Shown: positions 16,202-24,751, counted from the first letter of the stretch. The stretch is 64,000 bases of DNA from PALSA-505 sp963699015 (GCA_963699015.1 CAVOSX010000006.1:248001-312000), one strand, 5' to 3'. Numbers and translations are program-made. The notes: generated by a model from the letters alone, not told the origin.

Positions 16202-17626
16202 CTACACGTCGAAGTACAGCTCGAACTCGTGCGGGTGCGGGCGCTGCCGGAGCGGGTCGAGCTCGTTAGACCGCTTGTAGTCGAGCCAGGTCCCGATCAG
16301 GTCCGCGGTGAACACGCCGCCGTCCAGCAGGTAGTCGTGGTCGGCCTCAAGCGTGTCGAGCACCTTCTCCAGTGATCCGGGCACCTGGGGGATCGCTTCG
16401 GCCTCGTCCGGCGGCAGCTCGTAGAGGTCCTTGTCCACCGGTTCGGGCGGCTCGATCTTGTTCTTCACCCCGTCGAGGCCGGCCATCATCATGGCCGAGA
16501 AGGCCAGGTAGGGGTTGCAGGATGGATCCGGAACCCGGAACTCGATCCGCTTGGCCTTGGGGCTGGCGCCGGTGATCGGGATCCGGACGCAGGCCGACCT
16601 GTTGCGCTGCGAGTACACCAGGTTGACCGGGGCCTCGAAGCCGGGCACCAGGCGGTGGTAGGAGTTCGCCGTGGGGTTGGTGAAGGCCAGCAGCGAAGGC
16701 GCGTGCCGCAGTAGGCCGCCGATGTAATAGCGTCCTATGTCCGACAAGCCCGCGTAGCCGACCTCGTCGTAGAACAGCGGCGCGTCGTCTTTCCACAGGC
16801 TCTGGTGGCAGTGCATGCCGCTGCCGTTGTCGCCGAAGATCGGCTTGGGCATGAAGGTCACGGTCTTGCCGTGCGCCCGGGCCACGTTCTTGATCAGGTA
16901 CTTGTAGAGCATCATGTTGTCGGCCATCCCCAGCAGCGGGCCGAACCGCATGTTGATCTCCGCCTGGCCCGCCGTGCCGACCTCGTGGTGCTGCATCTCC
17001 ACGCCGATGCCGGCGTCGATGAGTGCGCGTACCATTGCCGACCGCAGATCGGCGTAGTGGTCCATCGGCGGCACCGGGAAGTACCCGCCCTTGTATCGCG
17101 GCTTGTAGGCGAGGTTTCCGCCGGCCTCCTCACGGCCGGTGTTCCAGGCGCCTTCCTCGGAGTCGATGTAGTAGTAGCCGGCGTTCGGGCCGGTCTCGAA
17201 GCGCGCCGAGCCGAAGATGTAGAACTCGGCCTCCGGGCCGAAGTACGCGGTGTCGGCGATCCCCGTGCCGCGCAGGAACTCCTGGGCCTTGCGGGCGATA
17301 TTGCGGGGGTCCCTGGTGTACGGCTCGCCGGTCAGCGGGTCGTGCACGAAGAACGTCAGGTTCAGCGTCTTGTGCGTGCGGAAGGGGTCGAGCACCGCGG
17401 TGGCCGGATCGGGCAGCAGCAGCATGTCCGACTCGTGGATCTGCTGGAACCCCCGGATCGATGAGCCGTCGAACATCAGCCCGTCGGTGAAGACTCTCGC
17501 GTCGAAGGACTCGGTGGGCACGGTGAAGTGCTGCATCGTTCCCGGCAGGTCGCAGAACCGGACGTCAACGAACTGGACGCTTTCGTCGGCGATGAACTTC
17601 AGAACCTCGTCTGCGCTGCCGAACAT
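16202..17626 (-). CDS. glnA: Type I glutamine synthetase
   Basis: 474 residues, the standard length for the bacterial GSI-beta class. It forms glutamine from glutamate, ammonia and ATP as a cytoplasmic dodecamer. Seen: the beta-grasp start with FCDLPGTMQHFTVP, MFDGSSIRGFQ, the catalytic-domain blocks YFGPEAEFY and the ammonia/glutamate-binding region NRSACVRIPI and RIEFRVPDPSCNPYLAFSA, and KDLYELPPDEA with the Tyr that is adenylylated in enzymes of this class. It ends FELYFDV. GGGGAGGGG sits 5 nt before the ATG. A double GlnR box lies 65-102 bp upstream, so nitrogen control is expected. Its 3' end forms the right boundary of the candidate island. Confidence 0.98.
   Translation of the reverse strand: MFGSADEVLKFIADESVQFVDVRFCDLPGTMQHFTVPTESFDARVFTDGLMFDGSSIRGFQQIHESDMLLLPDPATAVLDPFRTHKTLNLTFFVHDPLTGEPYTRDPRNIARKAQEFLRGTGIADTAYFGPEAEFYIFGSARFETGPNAGYYYIDSEEGAWNTGREEAGGNLAYKPRYKGGYFPVPPMDHYADLRSAMVRALIDAGIGVEMQHHEVGTAGQAEINMRFGPLLGMADNMMLYKYLIKNVARAHGKTVTFMPKPIFGDNGSGMHCHQSLWKDDAPLFYDEVGYAGLSDIGRYYIGGLLRHAPSLLAFTNPTANSYHRLVPGFEAPVNLVYSQRNRSACVRIPITGASPKAKRIEFRVPDPSCNPYLAFSAMMMAGLDGVKNKIEPPEPVDKDLYELPPDEAEAIPQVPGSLEKVLDTLEADHDYLLDGGVFTADLIGTWLDYKRSNELDPLRQRPHPHEFELYFDV
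16203..16227. repeat. Right copy of 25-bp direct repeat, candidate attR
   Basis: Identical to 1611-1635 and in the same orientation. It is the functional 3' end of glnA (codons for FELYFDV). Sequence on either side differs from the left copy, so homology is limited to these 25 bases. Confidence 0.75.
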
Positions 17627-17690
17627 GGACCCCTCCCCGGGAACACCGCTCGAACTCGTGGGACTGCGCCTTGGACGCTAGGCGGTGACA

Positions 17691-17728
17691 GTTTCCGCGC
17701 CGTGTCCCGGGTGTTTCGCTCGTGTTAC
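17691..17728 (-). promoter_or_regulatory. GlnR double box upstream of glnA
   Basis: On the minus strand the site reads GTAAC-n6-GAAAC-n6-GACAC-n6-GAAAC, which fits the published actinomycete GlnR pattern gTnAC-n6-GaAAC repeated twice, with every spacer exactly 6 nt. It is centred about 83 bp upstream of the glnA start. It also lies between glnA and the divergent RDD gene. Confidence 0.85.
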
Positions 17729-17798
17729 GCGGGAGGTACGCGGCCGCGTCGGCGCGGGCGATGCCGGCGCCCGGGGGAGGACCGGATACCGTGGGCAC

Positions 17799-18236
17799 GT
17801 GGCCGAACAAAGGCGGGCCGGCGACTGGCTGACCGGCGTGCTGACCTCGAAGAGTGCCTCGCGTTACCCGGGCGAGCAGCTCGGGTTGCCCGAGCAGGGG
17901 GCCGGATCGGTCGCCCGAACCGGCAGGCGGCTGGCGGCACTGTGCATCGACTGGCTGCTGTGCACTCTCATCGCGGTCGGCACGCTGCACTCGCAATACT
18001 GGACCATCGTGATCTTCGCGGCCGAGGTTTACCTGCTCACCGCGGTGTCCGGGTTCACGGTGGGCAAGCGCATCGTGGGTATCCGGGTGGCCCGGCTGGA
18101 TGGCAAGCCGGTCGGCTTCCTCTGGGCCCTGGTCAGGACCCTGCTACTGCTTACCGTGGTCGCGCCCCTGGTGAACGACGGTGACCTGCGCGGCCTGCAT
18201 GACCGGGCCGCGAACACCGTGGTCATCAGGATCTGA
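17799..18236 (+). CDS. RDD family membrane protein
   Basis: 145 residues from GTG 17799, chosen because TACCGT sits exactly 6 nt upstream (leaderless pattern) and because actinomycete homologues next to glnA begin with a similar AEQRRAGDWLTG stretch. Seen: RTGRRLAALCIDWLLCTLI (the R-D pair of the first helix), LLTAVSGFTVGKRIVGIRVA, and a last helix ending HDRAANTVVI. Three membrane segments. RDD proteins are thought to be transporters or membrane adaptors; the role of this one is unknown. It is divergent from glnA, a usual arrangement in this phylum. Confidence 0.88.
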   Translation: MAEQRRAGDWLTGVLTSKSASRYPGEQLGLPEQGAGSVARTGRRLAALCIDWLLCTLIAVGTLHSQYWTIVIFAAEVYLLTAVSGFTVGKRIVGIRVARLDGKPVGFLWALVRTLLLLTVVAPLVNDGDLRGLHDRAANTVVIRI

Positions 18237-18293
18237 CCGGCGCGGCCGCTTGCGTCGCGGCTGCGCAGGCCGCTGACCGGCGCGACAGGAAGG

Positions 18294-19010
18294 TCAGCGC
18301 GTCCTGGGCCGGGGCATCTTCGGCGGGCGGCTGGACCGCGGTACCGGGCCCTTCGGCGCCTGCAGGGACGGCGGCAGCGCCTTGAGCCGGTAGTTCAGGT
18401 CGGACAGCGCGCTGGACCTCAGGTTGCGCGGCAGCTTCATCACCCGGCGCTGCAGACGGCTGATCGGGACCTGGCCCTCTCCGTCTCCCACCTGGATGTC
18501 GTAAATCGGGATGTCATAGGCGACCCGCGCGATCCGCTTCTTCTCCGCGGCCAGCAGGCCCGGCAGCCTGGACGGCGAGCCTTCGCCGACCAGCACGACG
18601 CCGGGTCGGCCTACCGCGCGGTGGACCACGTCCATGTTCCGGTTGGCCGCGATGGCCGGCGTGACCGTCCAGTTCCCGCGCATCGTCTGCAGCACGGCCG
18701 CCGCCGCTCCCGGCTGTCCCTCGATGGCCGAGTACTGCGCGGCCTGCGCGAACCGGCCGAAGAGGATCATCGCGGCCAGCAGCCCCAGCAGCACGCCGAG
18801 CGGGATCAGGAAGAACTGGTTAGCGACGACCCCGACCACGATGAGGATGGCCATCGTCCCCAGGCCGGCCAGCGCCACCAGCGGCAGGGCTCGCGGATTG
18901 GACTTGCGGACCAGGTCGGCCGCCATGCGGAGCTGCTGGATCCGGCCGGGCTTGCCGCCGTCGGCAGCCGGGCCGGCGGCAGCCGCTGAGTCAGGGGACT
19001 TTCTTGCCAT
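18294..19010 (-). CDS. DUF4191 family membrane protein
   Basis: 238 residues beginning MARKSPDSAAAAGP; the frame stays open further upstream across lipA but there it is only a shadow. Seen: a positively charged RIQQLRMAADLVRKSNPRAL stretch (residues about 24-43), two adjacent membrane helices (LVALAGLGTMAILIVVGVVA and FFLIPLGVLLGLLAAMILFG), then a cytoplasmic C-terminal part with RRVMKLPRNLRSSALSDLNY. This is the actinobacterial DUF4191 architecture; the gene is nearly always beside lipA, as here. Function unknown; a role linked to lipoate metabolism is only suggested by position. Confidence 0.85.
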   Translation of the reverse strand: MARKSPDSAAAAGPAADGGKPGRIQQLRMAADLVRKSNPRALPLVALAGLGTMAILIVVGVVANQFFLIPLGVLLGLLAAMILFGRFAQAAQYSAIEGQPGAAAAVLQTMRGNWTVTPAIAANRNMDVVHRAVGRPGVVLVGEGSPSRLPGLLAAEKKRIARVAYDIPIYDIQVGDGEGQVPISRLQRRVMKLPRNLRSSALSDLNYRLKALPPSLQAPKGPVPRSSRPPKMPRPRTR

Positions 19011-19023
19011 GCACGCAGGATAT

Positions 19024-19162
19024 ATGCGGGGGGCCGTCCTCCGGGGAAGCACGGTATGCGGGGAGTCCGTGGAGTCGTCCCCCGGACAAGCACGGCATGC
19101 GGGGAGTCCGCGGGGCCGCCCCTCGGGGAAGCACAGTATGCGGAGGGCCGTCCGGGCTAGCC
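19024..19162. repeat. Intergenic degenerate tandem repeat between DUF4191 gene and lipA
   Basis: Four units begin ATGCGG(G) at 19024, 19056, 19097 and 19138. The two central units are both 41 bp and share ATGCGGGGAGTCCG at the front and AAGCAC near the end; the first unit is shorter (32 bp). The 3' end of lipA overlaps the last unit. Purpose unknown; it could act as a spacer or a transcription attenuator between the two genes. Confidence 0.75.
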
Positions 19163-20095
19163 CGCACGACCCGGCTGACGGGAGGCGATCGCCTCCCGGT
19201 ACAGGCGGCCGGCCCGGTAGGACGAGCGCACCAGCGGCCCCGACATCACCCCGGCGAACCCCAGGCCGAGGGCGGCGTCGCGCAGCTCGACGAACTCCTC
19301 CGGGTGCACCCAGCGCTCGACCGGGTGATGCCGCGGCGAGGGCCGCAGGTACTGCGTGATGGTCAGCAGCTCGCAGCCGGCCTCGCGCAGGTCGGCCATG
19401 GCCGCGGGGATCTCGTCCCGCTGCTCGCCCAGGCCGAGTATGAGGTTGGACTTGGTGACCAGGCCCGCCTGCCTGGCCAGCCGGAGAACATCGAGGGATC
19501 GCCGGTAGCGGAAGCCCGGCCGGATCCGGCGGAAGATCCGCGGCACGGTCTCGATGTTGTGCGCGAGCACCTCTGGCCTCGCGTCGAACACCCGCGCCAG
19601 CCGTTCGGAATCGGCATTGAAGTCCGGGATCAGCAGCTCGACCCCGCAGCCCGGGACGGCCTGGTGAATCTCGGTGCAGGTCTGTGCGTACAGCCAGGCT
19701 CCGCCGTCGTCCAGGTCGTCCCTGGCCACGCCGGTCACGGTCGCGTACGCCAGGCCCATGGCCGCCACCGACTCGGCGACCCGGCGCGGTTCGCCGGTAT
19801 CGAGCGCGGCCGGCTTGCCGGTGTCGATCTGGCAGAAGTCGCACCGCCGGGTGCACTGGTCGCCGCCGATGAGGAACGTCGCCTCGCGATCTTCCCAGCA
19901 CTCGAAGATGTTCGGGCACCCGGCCGACTCGCAGACCGTGTGCAACTGCTCGCGGCTGACGAGATCCTTGAGCGCTGCATACTGCGGCCCGGTGCGCAGC
20001 CGCGTCTTGATCCACGGGGGCTTGCGCTCGATCGGGGTCTGGCTGTTGCGGGCCTCCAGCCGGAGCATCCGCCGTCCTTCTGGCGCGAGTACCAC
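19157..20095 (-). CDS. lipA: Lipoyl synthase (radical SAM)
   Basis: 312 residues. It inserts two sulfur atoms into the octanoyl chain on lipoyl domains, using two 4Fe-4S clusters and S-adenosylmethionine. Seen: the auxiliary-cluster cysteines in CESAGCPNIFEC (residues 55, 60, 66), the radical-SAM CTRRCDFC (81, 85, 88), RDDLDDGGAW and the C-terminal GPLVRSSYRA whose Arg-Ser-Ser-Tyr provides the serine ligand. GTG at 20095 is preferred to GTG 20119 because TACCCT lies exactly 6 nt before it (leaderless) and the protein then starts like other actinomycete LipA proteins. Its lipoyl targets include the E2 encoded at 26415-28145. Confidence 0.97.
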   Translation of the reverse strand: MVLAPEGRRMLRLEARNSQTPIERKPPWIKTRLRTGPQYAALKDLVSREQLHTVCESAGCPNIFECWEDREATFLIGGDQCTRRCDFCQIDTGKPAALDTGEPRRVAESVAAMGLAYATVTGVARDDLDDGGAWLYAQTCTEIHQAVPGCGVELLIPDFNADSERLARVFDARPEVLAHNIETVPRIFRRIRPGFRYRRSLDVLRLARQAGLVTKSNLILGLGEQRDEIPAAMADLREAGCELLTITQYLRPSPRHHPVERWVHPEEFVELRDAALGLGFAGVMSGPLVRSSYRAGRLYREAIASRQPGRAG

Positions 20096-20313
20096 AGTCT
20101 CAGGGTACGTTCCCCGCACCGATGGCCAGACGCGCCCGCCGGTCGCGTCCGGTACAGCCCGCGCCGGGCGCGGGCCGCCGGGCCCGGTTCGGGCCTACGG
20201 TGTCGACCGCTCAGCGCTGCTATACGGGGCGTGCAGGCGCGATTACTATCGGAGGGTCTGCGGGCCCCCGGCGTTGCTGATCGCGGCCGGCCTGGCTCGG
20301 AAGGGGGGCCTTC

Positions 20314-23013
20314 ATGCGCTCAGCCAGGCCGGGGACCGGTCACCGTTCGCTCCGCTGGATCGCGCCGGCGCGCGGCCTCAGCGCGGGCGCGGCGTTAGCG
20401 CTGGCGCTCGCCGTGCTTCCTGCCGGCACGGGGCCTGCGGCGGCCAGCCCCGGCCGGCCCGCAACGGCGGCAGATTCCGCCACTTCCGCCAGCGCGCAGC
20501 AGAACGACACCACCGCCTCGGAGAACGATCTGCGCACCGGGTGGGACCGTCACGAGCCGGGCCTGAGGCCGGCGACGGTGGCCAGCTCGCAGTTCGGCCA
20601 GGTGTTCTCGACCGCGGTCAACGGACAGGTGTATGCGCAGCCGCTGGTAATCGGCTCCACCGTGATCGTGGCCACCGAAAACGACTGGGTATACGGGCTG
20701 AACGCCAGCACCGGCGCGATCAAGTGGTCGATCTCGCTGGGAGCGCCCTGGCCGATCAATGACTGCTCGGACCTGACGCCTAACATCGGGATCACCTCGG
20801 CCCCGGTGTATGACCCTTCGACCGGCTCGGTCTACGTGATGGCCCTGCTCAAGGCGAAATCCCTCTCCTGGCACCTGTTCGGGATCAACGTCCAGACCGG
20901 CGTGGTCACGCTGAACCGCGGCATCTTCGGTCATCCGTCCAACGATTCCAGCCTCACCTTCCACGCAAGGGACGAAGGACAGCGTGCGGGCCTGCTGCTG
21001 CTGAACGGGTGGGTTTACGCGTCGTTCGCCTCGCACTGCGACGTCTCGCCGTGGACCGGGTTCGTGTCCGGCGTGAACGTGGCCGGCCAAAGGAAGAGCA
21101 CGCTGTGGACCGACGAGTCAGGCGTGACCTACGACGAGGCCGGCATCTGGCAGGGCGGCGGCGGGCTGATGTCGGACGGTTCCCGGCGGATCTTCGCCAC
21201 CTCAGGCAACGGCATCTCCCCCGCGCCGGGACCCGGGGATGCGCCGCCCGGTCAGCTCGCCGAATCGGTGATCCAGCTGGCGCAGCAGGCCAACGGCACG
21301 CTGACCGCGCAGGATTTCTTCAGCCCGGCAAACGCCCCCACCCTCGACAACGGCGATCTCGACTTCGGCTCCGGCGGGCCGGTCGGCTTCCCCGTGGGAA
21401 CCACCACTGACCCGGACATCCTGGCCCAGGCCGGCAAGACGGGCAATATCTTCCTGCTGGACCGGAACGACCTCGGCGGCCGCGAACAGGGCGCCGGCGG
21501 TACGGACGGCGACCTGTTCCAGAGCCAGTCCTACGGCGGGCTGTGGGGCCACCCGGCTGTGTTCGAGCAGAGCACCTCGCCGCTGCCGCCCAGTTCCTCC
21601 GGGCTGTCCGACTACATGTACTACCTGGGCAGGAACGACTATCTGCGGGCTTTCCAGCTCGGCACCGACAGCACCGGACTGCCCACGCTGACCGACGCGG
21701 CCGACAGCACCTTCACGCTGGGCTACACCTCCGGCTCGCCGGTGGTCACCTCCGACGGCACCGACCCGTCCTCCGCCGTGGTGTGGGTTGTGGATAGCTC
21801 GGGCATGAGCGGAACCGGTGCCTCTCTGCTGGCCTTCGACGCCGTGCCGCAGCCGGCCTCGGGCGGGGGGCTGCAGCTGCATGAACTCGCCGAGGAGCCG
21901 ATCGGGACGGCCAGCCAGTTCACTATCCCGGCGACCAGCAACGGCATGGTCTACGTGGGCACCAGGGACGGCAATGTGCTCGGCTTCGGGGCCAGCGGGG
22001 GAACGGCGCTGCGCCGGGGTCCGGCAGCCGACTTCGGGCGAACCGCCGTCGGGTCGGCCGCCACCCGGACCGTGACCGCGACCGCGGCGCGGACCGTCAC
22101 GGTGACCGGGATCAGCGCCTCCTCGGTCGCTGCTTCCGACCCGTTCACGGTCGGCCGGGTGACCGAGACCTCCCCGGGGACCACCAGGCACGTGCGAGTC
22201 ACCTTCCCAGTCACCCTGCACCGCGGCGACACGCTGCACGTGCCGGCGCGGTTCGCTCCCGCGGCTCCCGGCGGCACCAGCGGGACGATATCGTTCGCCG
22301 CCGCGGGCCAGGACAGGCCGGCCAGCGTCCCGCTGATCGCCGACGGCACCCGGGCCGGGCTGTACGCTACCGTCTCCCGACTGGCGTTGCGACTATCGCT
22401 GAACGACGGCACCGAGGTCGGCCCGGTGCCGGTCGGCCAACCGGTGTATGCGGTGACCACGGTCGTCAATGGCGGCACCACTGCGCAGCGGATCACCCGG
22501 GTCACTGCACCGGGTACGCCGTTCGCGGTGCGGGCGCTGCCCCGGCCGGGCACCGTGCTGCGGCCTGGCCAGTCGGTCACCGTGCAGGTCGGCTACACGC
22601 CACGGCTGGTGGTGTCGTCGAAGACTGCGCTGGCCATCGCCGGGAGCAGCGGCACGATCGCCCGGATCTCGCTGTCCGGGGTCGCCCAGCCGGCGCGCAG
22701 CAAGTTCACCGCGCCGCCGCGGATCGGCTTCGGCGACGTGCGGGTCGGGCACACCACTACCCGGTTCATCCACATCGTCAACGCCGGCAACGAGACGGCC
22801 ACCGTGACCGGTACCAGGCTGACCGGACCGTTCCGGGCCCCGTATCGGGTCGAAGACGGGCTGCCGGTCAACGGCGGCTATGACCTGAAGATCCCGGTCA
22901 CCTTCACCCCGGCAAGGGGCGGGCGCGTCGCCGGCAGCTTCCGGCTCAGCTGGAAGGACCAGGCCGGCACCCACGCCCTTACCGTGCCCATCACCGCCAC
23001 CGGGGTGGGGTAG
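20314..23013 (+). CDS. Large secreted beta-propeller protein with choice-of-anchor-D-like domains
   Basis: 899 residues with an Ala-rich signal peptide (cleavage expected after ASP near residue 46). Residues about 85-570 carry quinoprotein-like propeller blades: GQVYAQPLVIGSTVIVATEN, DWVYGLNASTGAIKWS, VYDPSTGSVYVMALL, NIFLLDRNDLGG, NGMVYVGTRDGNVLGFGASG. Residues about 580-899 are two or three Ig-like repeats of the ASPM/Hydin or choice-of-anchor-D type (ADFGRTAVGSAATRTVT, IGFGDVRVGHTTTRFIHIVN). No cofactor-binding residues can be assigned, so enzyme activity is uncertain; surface binding is equally possible. GGAAGGGG precedes the ATG. It splits lipA from lipB, on the opposite strand, which is unusual. 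Confidence 0.75.
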   Translation: MRSARPGTGHRSLRWIAPARGLSAGAALALALAVLPAGTGPAAASPGRPATAADSATSASAQQNDTTASENDLRTGWDRHEPGLRPATVASSQFGQVFSTAVNGQVYAQPLVIGSTVIVATENDWVYGLNASTGAIKWSISLGAPWPINDCSDLTPNIGITSAPVYDPSTGSVYVMALLKAKSLSWHLFGINVQTGVVTLNRGIFGHPSNDSSLTFHARDEGQRAGLLLLNGWVYASFASHCDVSPWTGFVSGVNVAGQRKSTLWTDESGVTYDEAGIWQGGGGLMSDGSRRIFATSGNGISPAPGPGDAPPGQLAESVIQLAQQANGTLTAQDFFSPANAPTLDNGDLDFGSGGPVGFPVGTTTDPDILAQAGKTGNIFLLDRNDLGGREQGAGGTDGDLFQSQSYGGLWGHPAVFEQSTSPLPPSSSGLSDYMYYLGRNDYLRAFQLGTDSTGLPTLTDAADSTFTLGYTSGSPVVTSDGTDPSSAVVWVVDSSGMSGTGASLLAFDAVPQPASGGGLQLHELAEEPIGTASQFTIPATSNGMVYVGTRDGNVLGFGASGGTALRRGPAADFGRTAVGSAATRTVTATAARTVTVTGISASSVAASDPFTVGRVTETSPGTTRHVRVTFPVTLHRGDTLHVPARFAPAAPGGTSGTISFAAAGQDRPASVPLIADGTRAGLYATVSRLALRLSLNDGTEVGPVPVGQPVYAVTTVVNGGTTAQRITRVTAPGTPFAVRALPRPGTVLRPGQSVTVQVGYTPRLVVSSKTALAIAGSSGTIARISLSGVAQPARSKFTAPPRIGFGDVRVGHTTTRFIHIVNAGNETATVTGTRLTGPFRAPYRVEDGLPVNGGYDLKIPVTFTPARGGRVAGSFRLSWKDQAGTHALTVPITATGVG

Positions 23014-23045
23014 GGGCCTGCGGCTCATCCGGCTGCGGGGCGCGG

Positions 23046-23789
23046 CTAGCCCGCCAGCACGGGCGCGGTGGCCGGCGCGCGCCGCCGCCAGTGCCGGGCG
23101 CCGAGGGCGTCGGCCAGGGCGCGCTCGGCGGAGGAAAGAACCGCGGCCACGGTGACCTGCCGCCCGGTCTCGGCGGACAGCGAGGTCACCCCGGCATCCC
23201 TGATGCCGCAGGGAACGATCCTGTCGAACCAGGAAAGGTCGCAGTCGCAGTTGAGGGCGAAGCCGTGCATCGTGACGCCGCGGGATACCCGGGCGCCGAT
23301 GGCCGCGACCTTGCGGTCGGCCCCGGCGGCATCGCAGGCCGCTGGCCCCGGCGGCAGGGCCGCGCCGCCGCGCACCCAGGCTCCGCTGCGGCCCTCCACC
23401 CGGCACGCGGTCACCCCGGCGTCGGCGCAGATGCGGATCAGGGCCTGCTCGATCGAGCGGACGTAGCCGAGCACGTCGATCGGCTCGGCCAGCTTGACGA
23501 TGGGGTAGCCGACAAGCTGGCCGGGGCCATGCCAGGTGATCTTGCCGCCGCGGTCCACGTCGATGACCGGGGCGCCGGGGTCGCCGGCCGGACGGTCGGC
23601 CGGGTCGGTCCGCTTGCCCGCCGTGTACACCGGCGGATGCTCGAGGAGCAGGCAGGTATCGGGGATCTCGCCGGCCACCCGCTGCTCGTGCAGCCGCCGC
23701 TGGAGTTCCCACCCCTCCAGGTAGGGCACGGCCGCCGCGCCGAAGCCGGCATGGGCGAAAACTAGTTCCCCGGTCACATCTGTCAGCAT
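23046..23789 (-). CDS. lipB: Lipoyl(octanoyl) transferase
   Basis: 247 residues. It moves the octanoyl chain from acyl carrier protein to lipoyl domains, the step before LipA. Seen: LLLEHPPVYTAGKRT, the RGGKITWHGPGQLVGYPIVK block, the active-site lysine in DRKVAAIGARVSRGVTMHG and the catalytic cysteine in RIVPCGIRDAGVTSL. A Gly/Ala/Pro-rich insertion of about 25 residues (after GAWVRGGAALPPGP) precedes the lysine and is longer than usual. ATG start at 23789. The gene is on the same strand as lipA, about 2.9 kb upstream of it. Confidence 0.95.
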   Translation of the reverse strand: MLTDVTGELVFAHAGFGAAAVPYLEGWELQRRLHEQRVAGEIPDTCLLLEHPPVYTAGKRTDPADRPAGDPGAPVIDVDRGGKITWHGPGQLVGYPIVKLAEPIDVLGYVRSIEQALIRICADAGVTACRVEGRSGAWVRGGAALPPGPAACDAAGADRKVAAIGARVSRGVTMHGFALNCDCDLSWFDRIVPCGIRDAGVTSLSAETGRQVTVAAVLSSAERALADALGARHWRRRAPATAPVLAG

Positions 23790-23928
23790 ATCGGTGGATG
23801 ACGCGGTACCAGATACAGCCGGACGGGGCTCCGCACGGCGAGAACCTCGGTCTGCGGCCGCCTGATTCTTGATGGGCCAGGCGGGGAAGAACGATATTCG
23901 GTTGGAGCGTTCAGGCTATTGCGGTGTG

Positions 23929-24720
23929 ATGGCCTCAGCAGGTGCCTGGGGTGACCGCGGGCGAAGGAGGAACCGGGTGCTCGACGAGGCCGAGCTGCGG
24001 CTGATGAGCCCGGAGCAGCGCGCCCGCATTGCGCGCACCCTCGCGGCCCTCGACGCGCCGCGTCCTTTCGATGACCCGAAGGCTAGAAAGCGCCGCAAGC
24101 TGGCGCTGACCCTTGCGATCGGCTGCTGCATCTTCCTCGCCGGCTGGATCGGCGTTCTCGCGGTGACGTTGCCGAGCAGGTACAGCGCCGGCGGCTGGCG
24201 CGGGGCCTGGGTCGGCTTCGACGTCGCGCTGCTCCTGGCGTTCGCCTCGGTCGCGTGGACTGCGTGGCGCGGCAAGCAGTTGCTGATCGTGTGCCTGATC
24301 GTCACCGCCACGCTGCTGTGCTGCGACGCCTGGTTTGACCTGACGCTCGACTGGGGCACCGGCGGCTTCTACTTCAGCTTGCTCTCGGCGGTCGTCGCCG
24401 AGCTGCCGCTGGCCATCCTCATGGCCCTGGGGGCGCGGCGGCTGCTGCGGCTGACCATAGCGACCGAGATGGCTCTGGAGGGAGCGACCGGACCGGTTCC
24501 GCCGCTGTGGCAGGTGGCCCTCCTCGGCCCGGGACTCGGCGCGAAAGACGGCGCTGCCCGGGACGGCAGCGGTGCCGCCCAGGCCGACGCCGCCGCCCCG
24601 CCCGGCAGCGCCGCCGCCCAGCCCGACAGCGACCCAGGCCCCGGCGACGAGGGATCCGGCGGTATGGCCGGGCGCGGCCGGGCCGCTGCTGCCGCCGGCG
24701 ACCGGGAGCCGGCGGCCTAG
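23929..24720 (+). CDS. Four-helix membrane protein of unknown function
   Basis: 263 residues from ATG 23929, chosen because TATTGC sits 6 nt upstream; the frame is open from 23869. Seen: an acidic/basic cytoplasmic start with LDEAELRLMSPEQRARIART, then membrane helices LALTLAIGCCIFLAGWIGVL, FDVALLLAFASVAWTAW, QLLIVCLIVTATLLCCDAWF and FSLLSAVVAELPLAILMALG, then a Gly/Ala/Pro-rich tail of about 75 residues. The pattern is common in actinomycetes but I know no function. The gene is convergent with the VOC gene. Confidence 0.65.
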   Translation: MASAGAWGDRGRRRNRVLDEAELRLMSPEQRARIARTLAALDAPRPFDDPKARKRRKLALTLAIGCCIFLAGWIGVLAVTLPSRYSAGGWRGAWVGFDVALLLAFASVAWTAWRGKQLLIVCLIVTATLLCCDAWFDLTLDWGTGGFYFSLLSAVVAELPLAILMALGARRLLRLTIATEMALEGATGPVPPLWQVALLGPGLGAKDGAARDGSGAAQADAAAPPGSAAAQPDSDPGPGDEGSGGMAGRGRAAAAAGDREPAA

Positions 24721-24751
24721 CCCGGTCTGGTCCAGCCTGGCGTGAGCGTCC

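Larger units (their letters stand above)
1611..16227. mobile_element. Candidate degraded genomic island inserted at the glnA 3' end
   Basis: Seen: a perfect 25-bp direct repeat at both ends, one copy being the intact 3' end of glnA; a tyrosine-recombinase C-terminal fragment (about 15954-16134) lying immediately inside the right repeat; and a high density of truncated, fused and frameshifted genes between the ends, including an IS701-like remnant. Known: integrative elements commonly enter the 3' end of a conserved gene, rebuild it, and carry the integrase next to one end. Inferred: this was such an element, about 14.6 kb as seen, now unable to excise because the integrase is broken. No replication or transfer gene is left. 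Confidence 0.55.

Noticed and set aside
16140..16202. A tRNA gene near the right repeat as the integration target
   Set aside because: No cloverleaf or T-loop sequence could be found; the repeat is protein-coding (glnA).
18294..20015. A 573-codon minus-strand frame spanning lipA and the DUF4191 gene
   Set aside because: Its first 335 codons are an out-of-frame reading of lipA (Arg/Pro/Ala-rich, no domain). Only the part from 19010 is a real gene.
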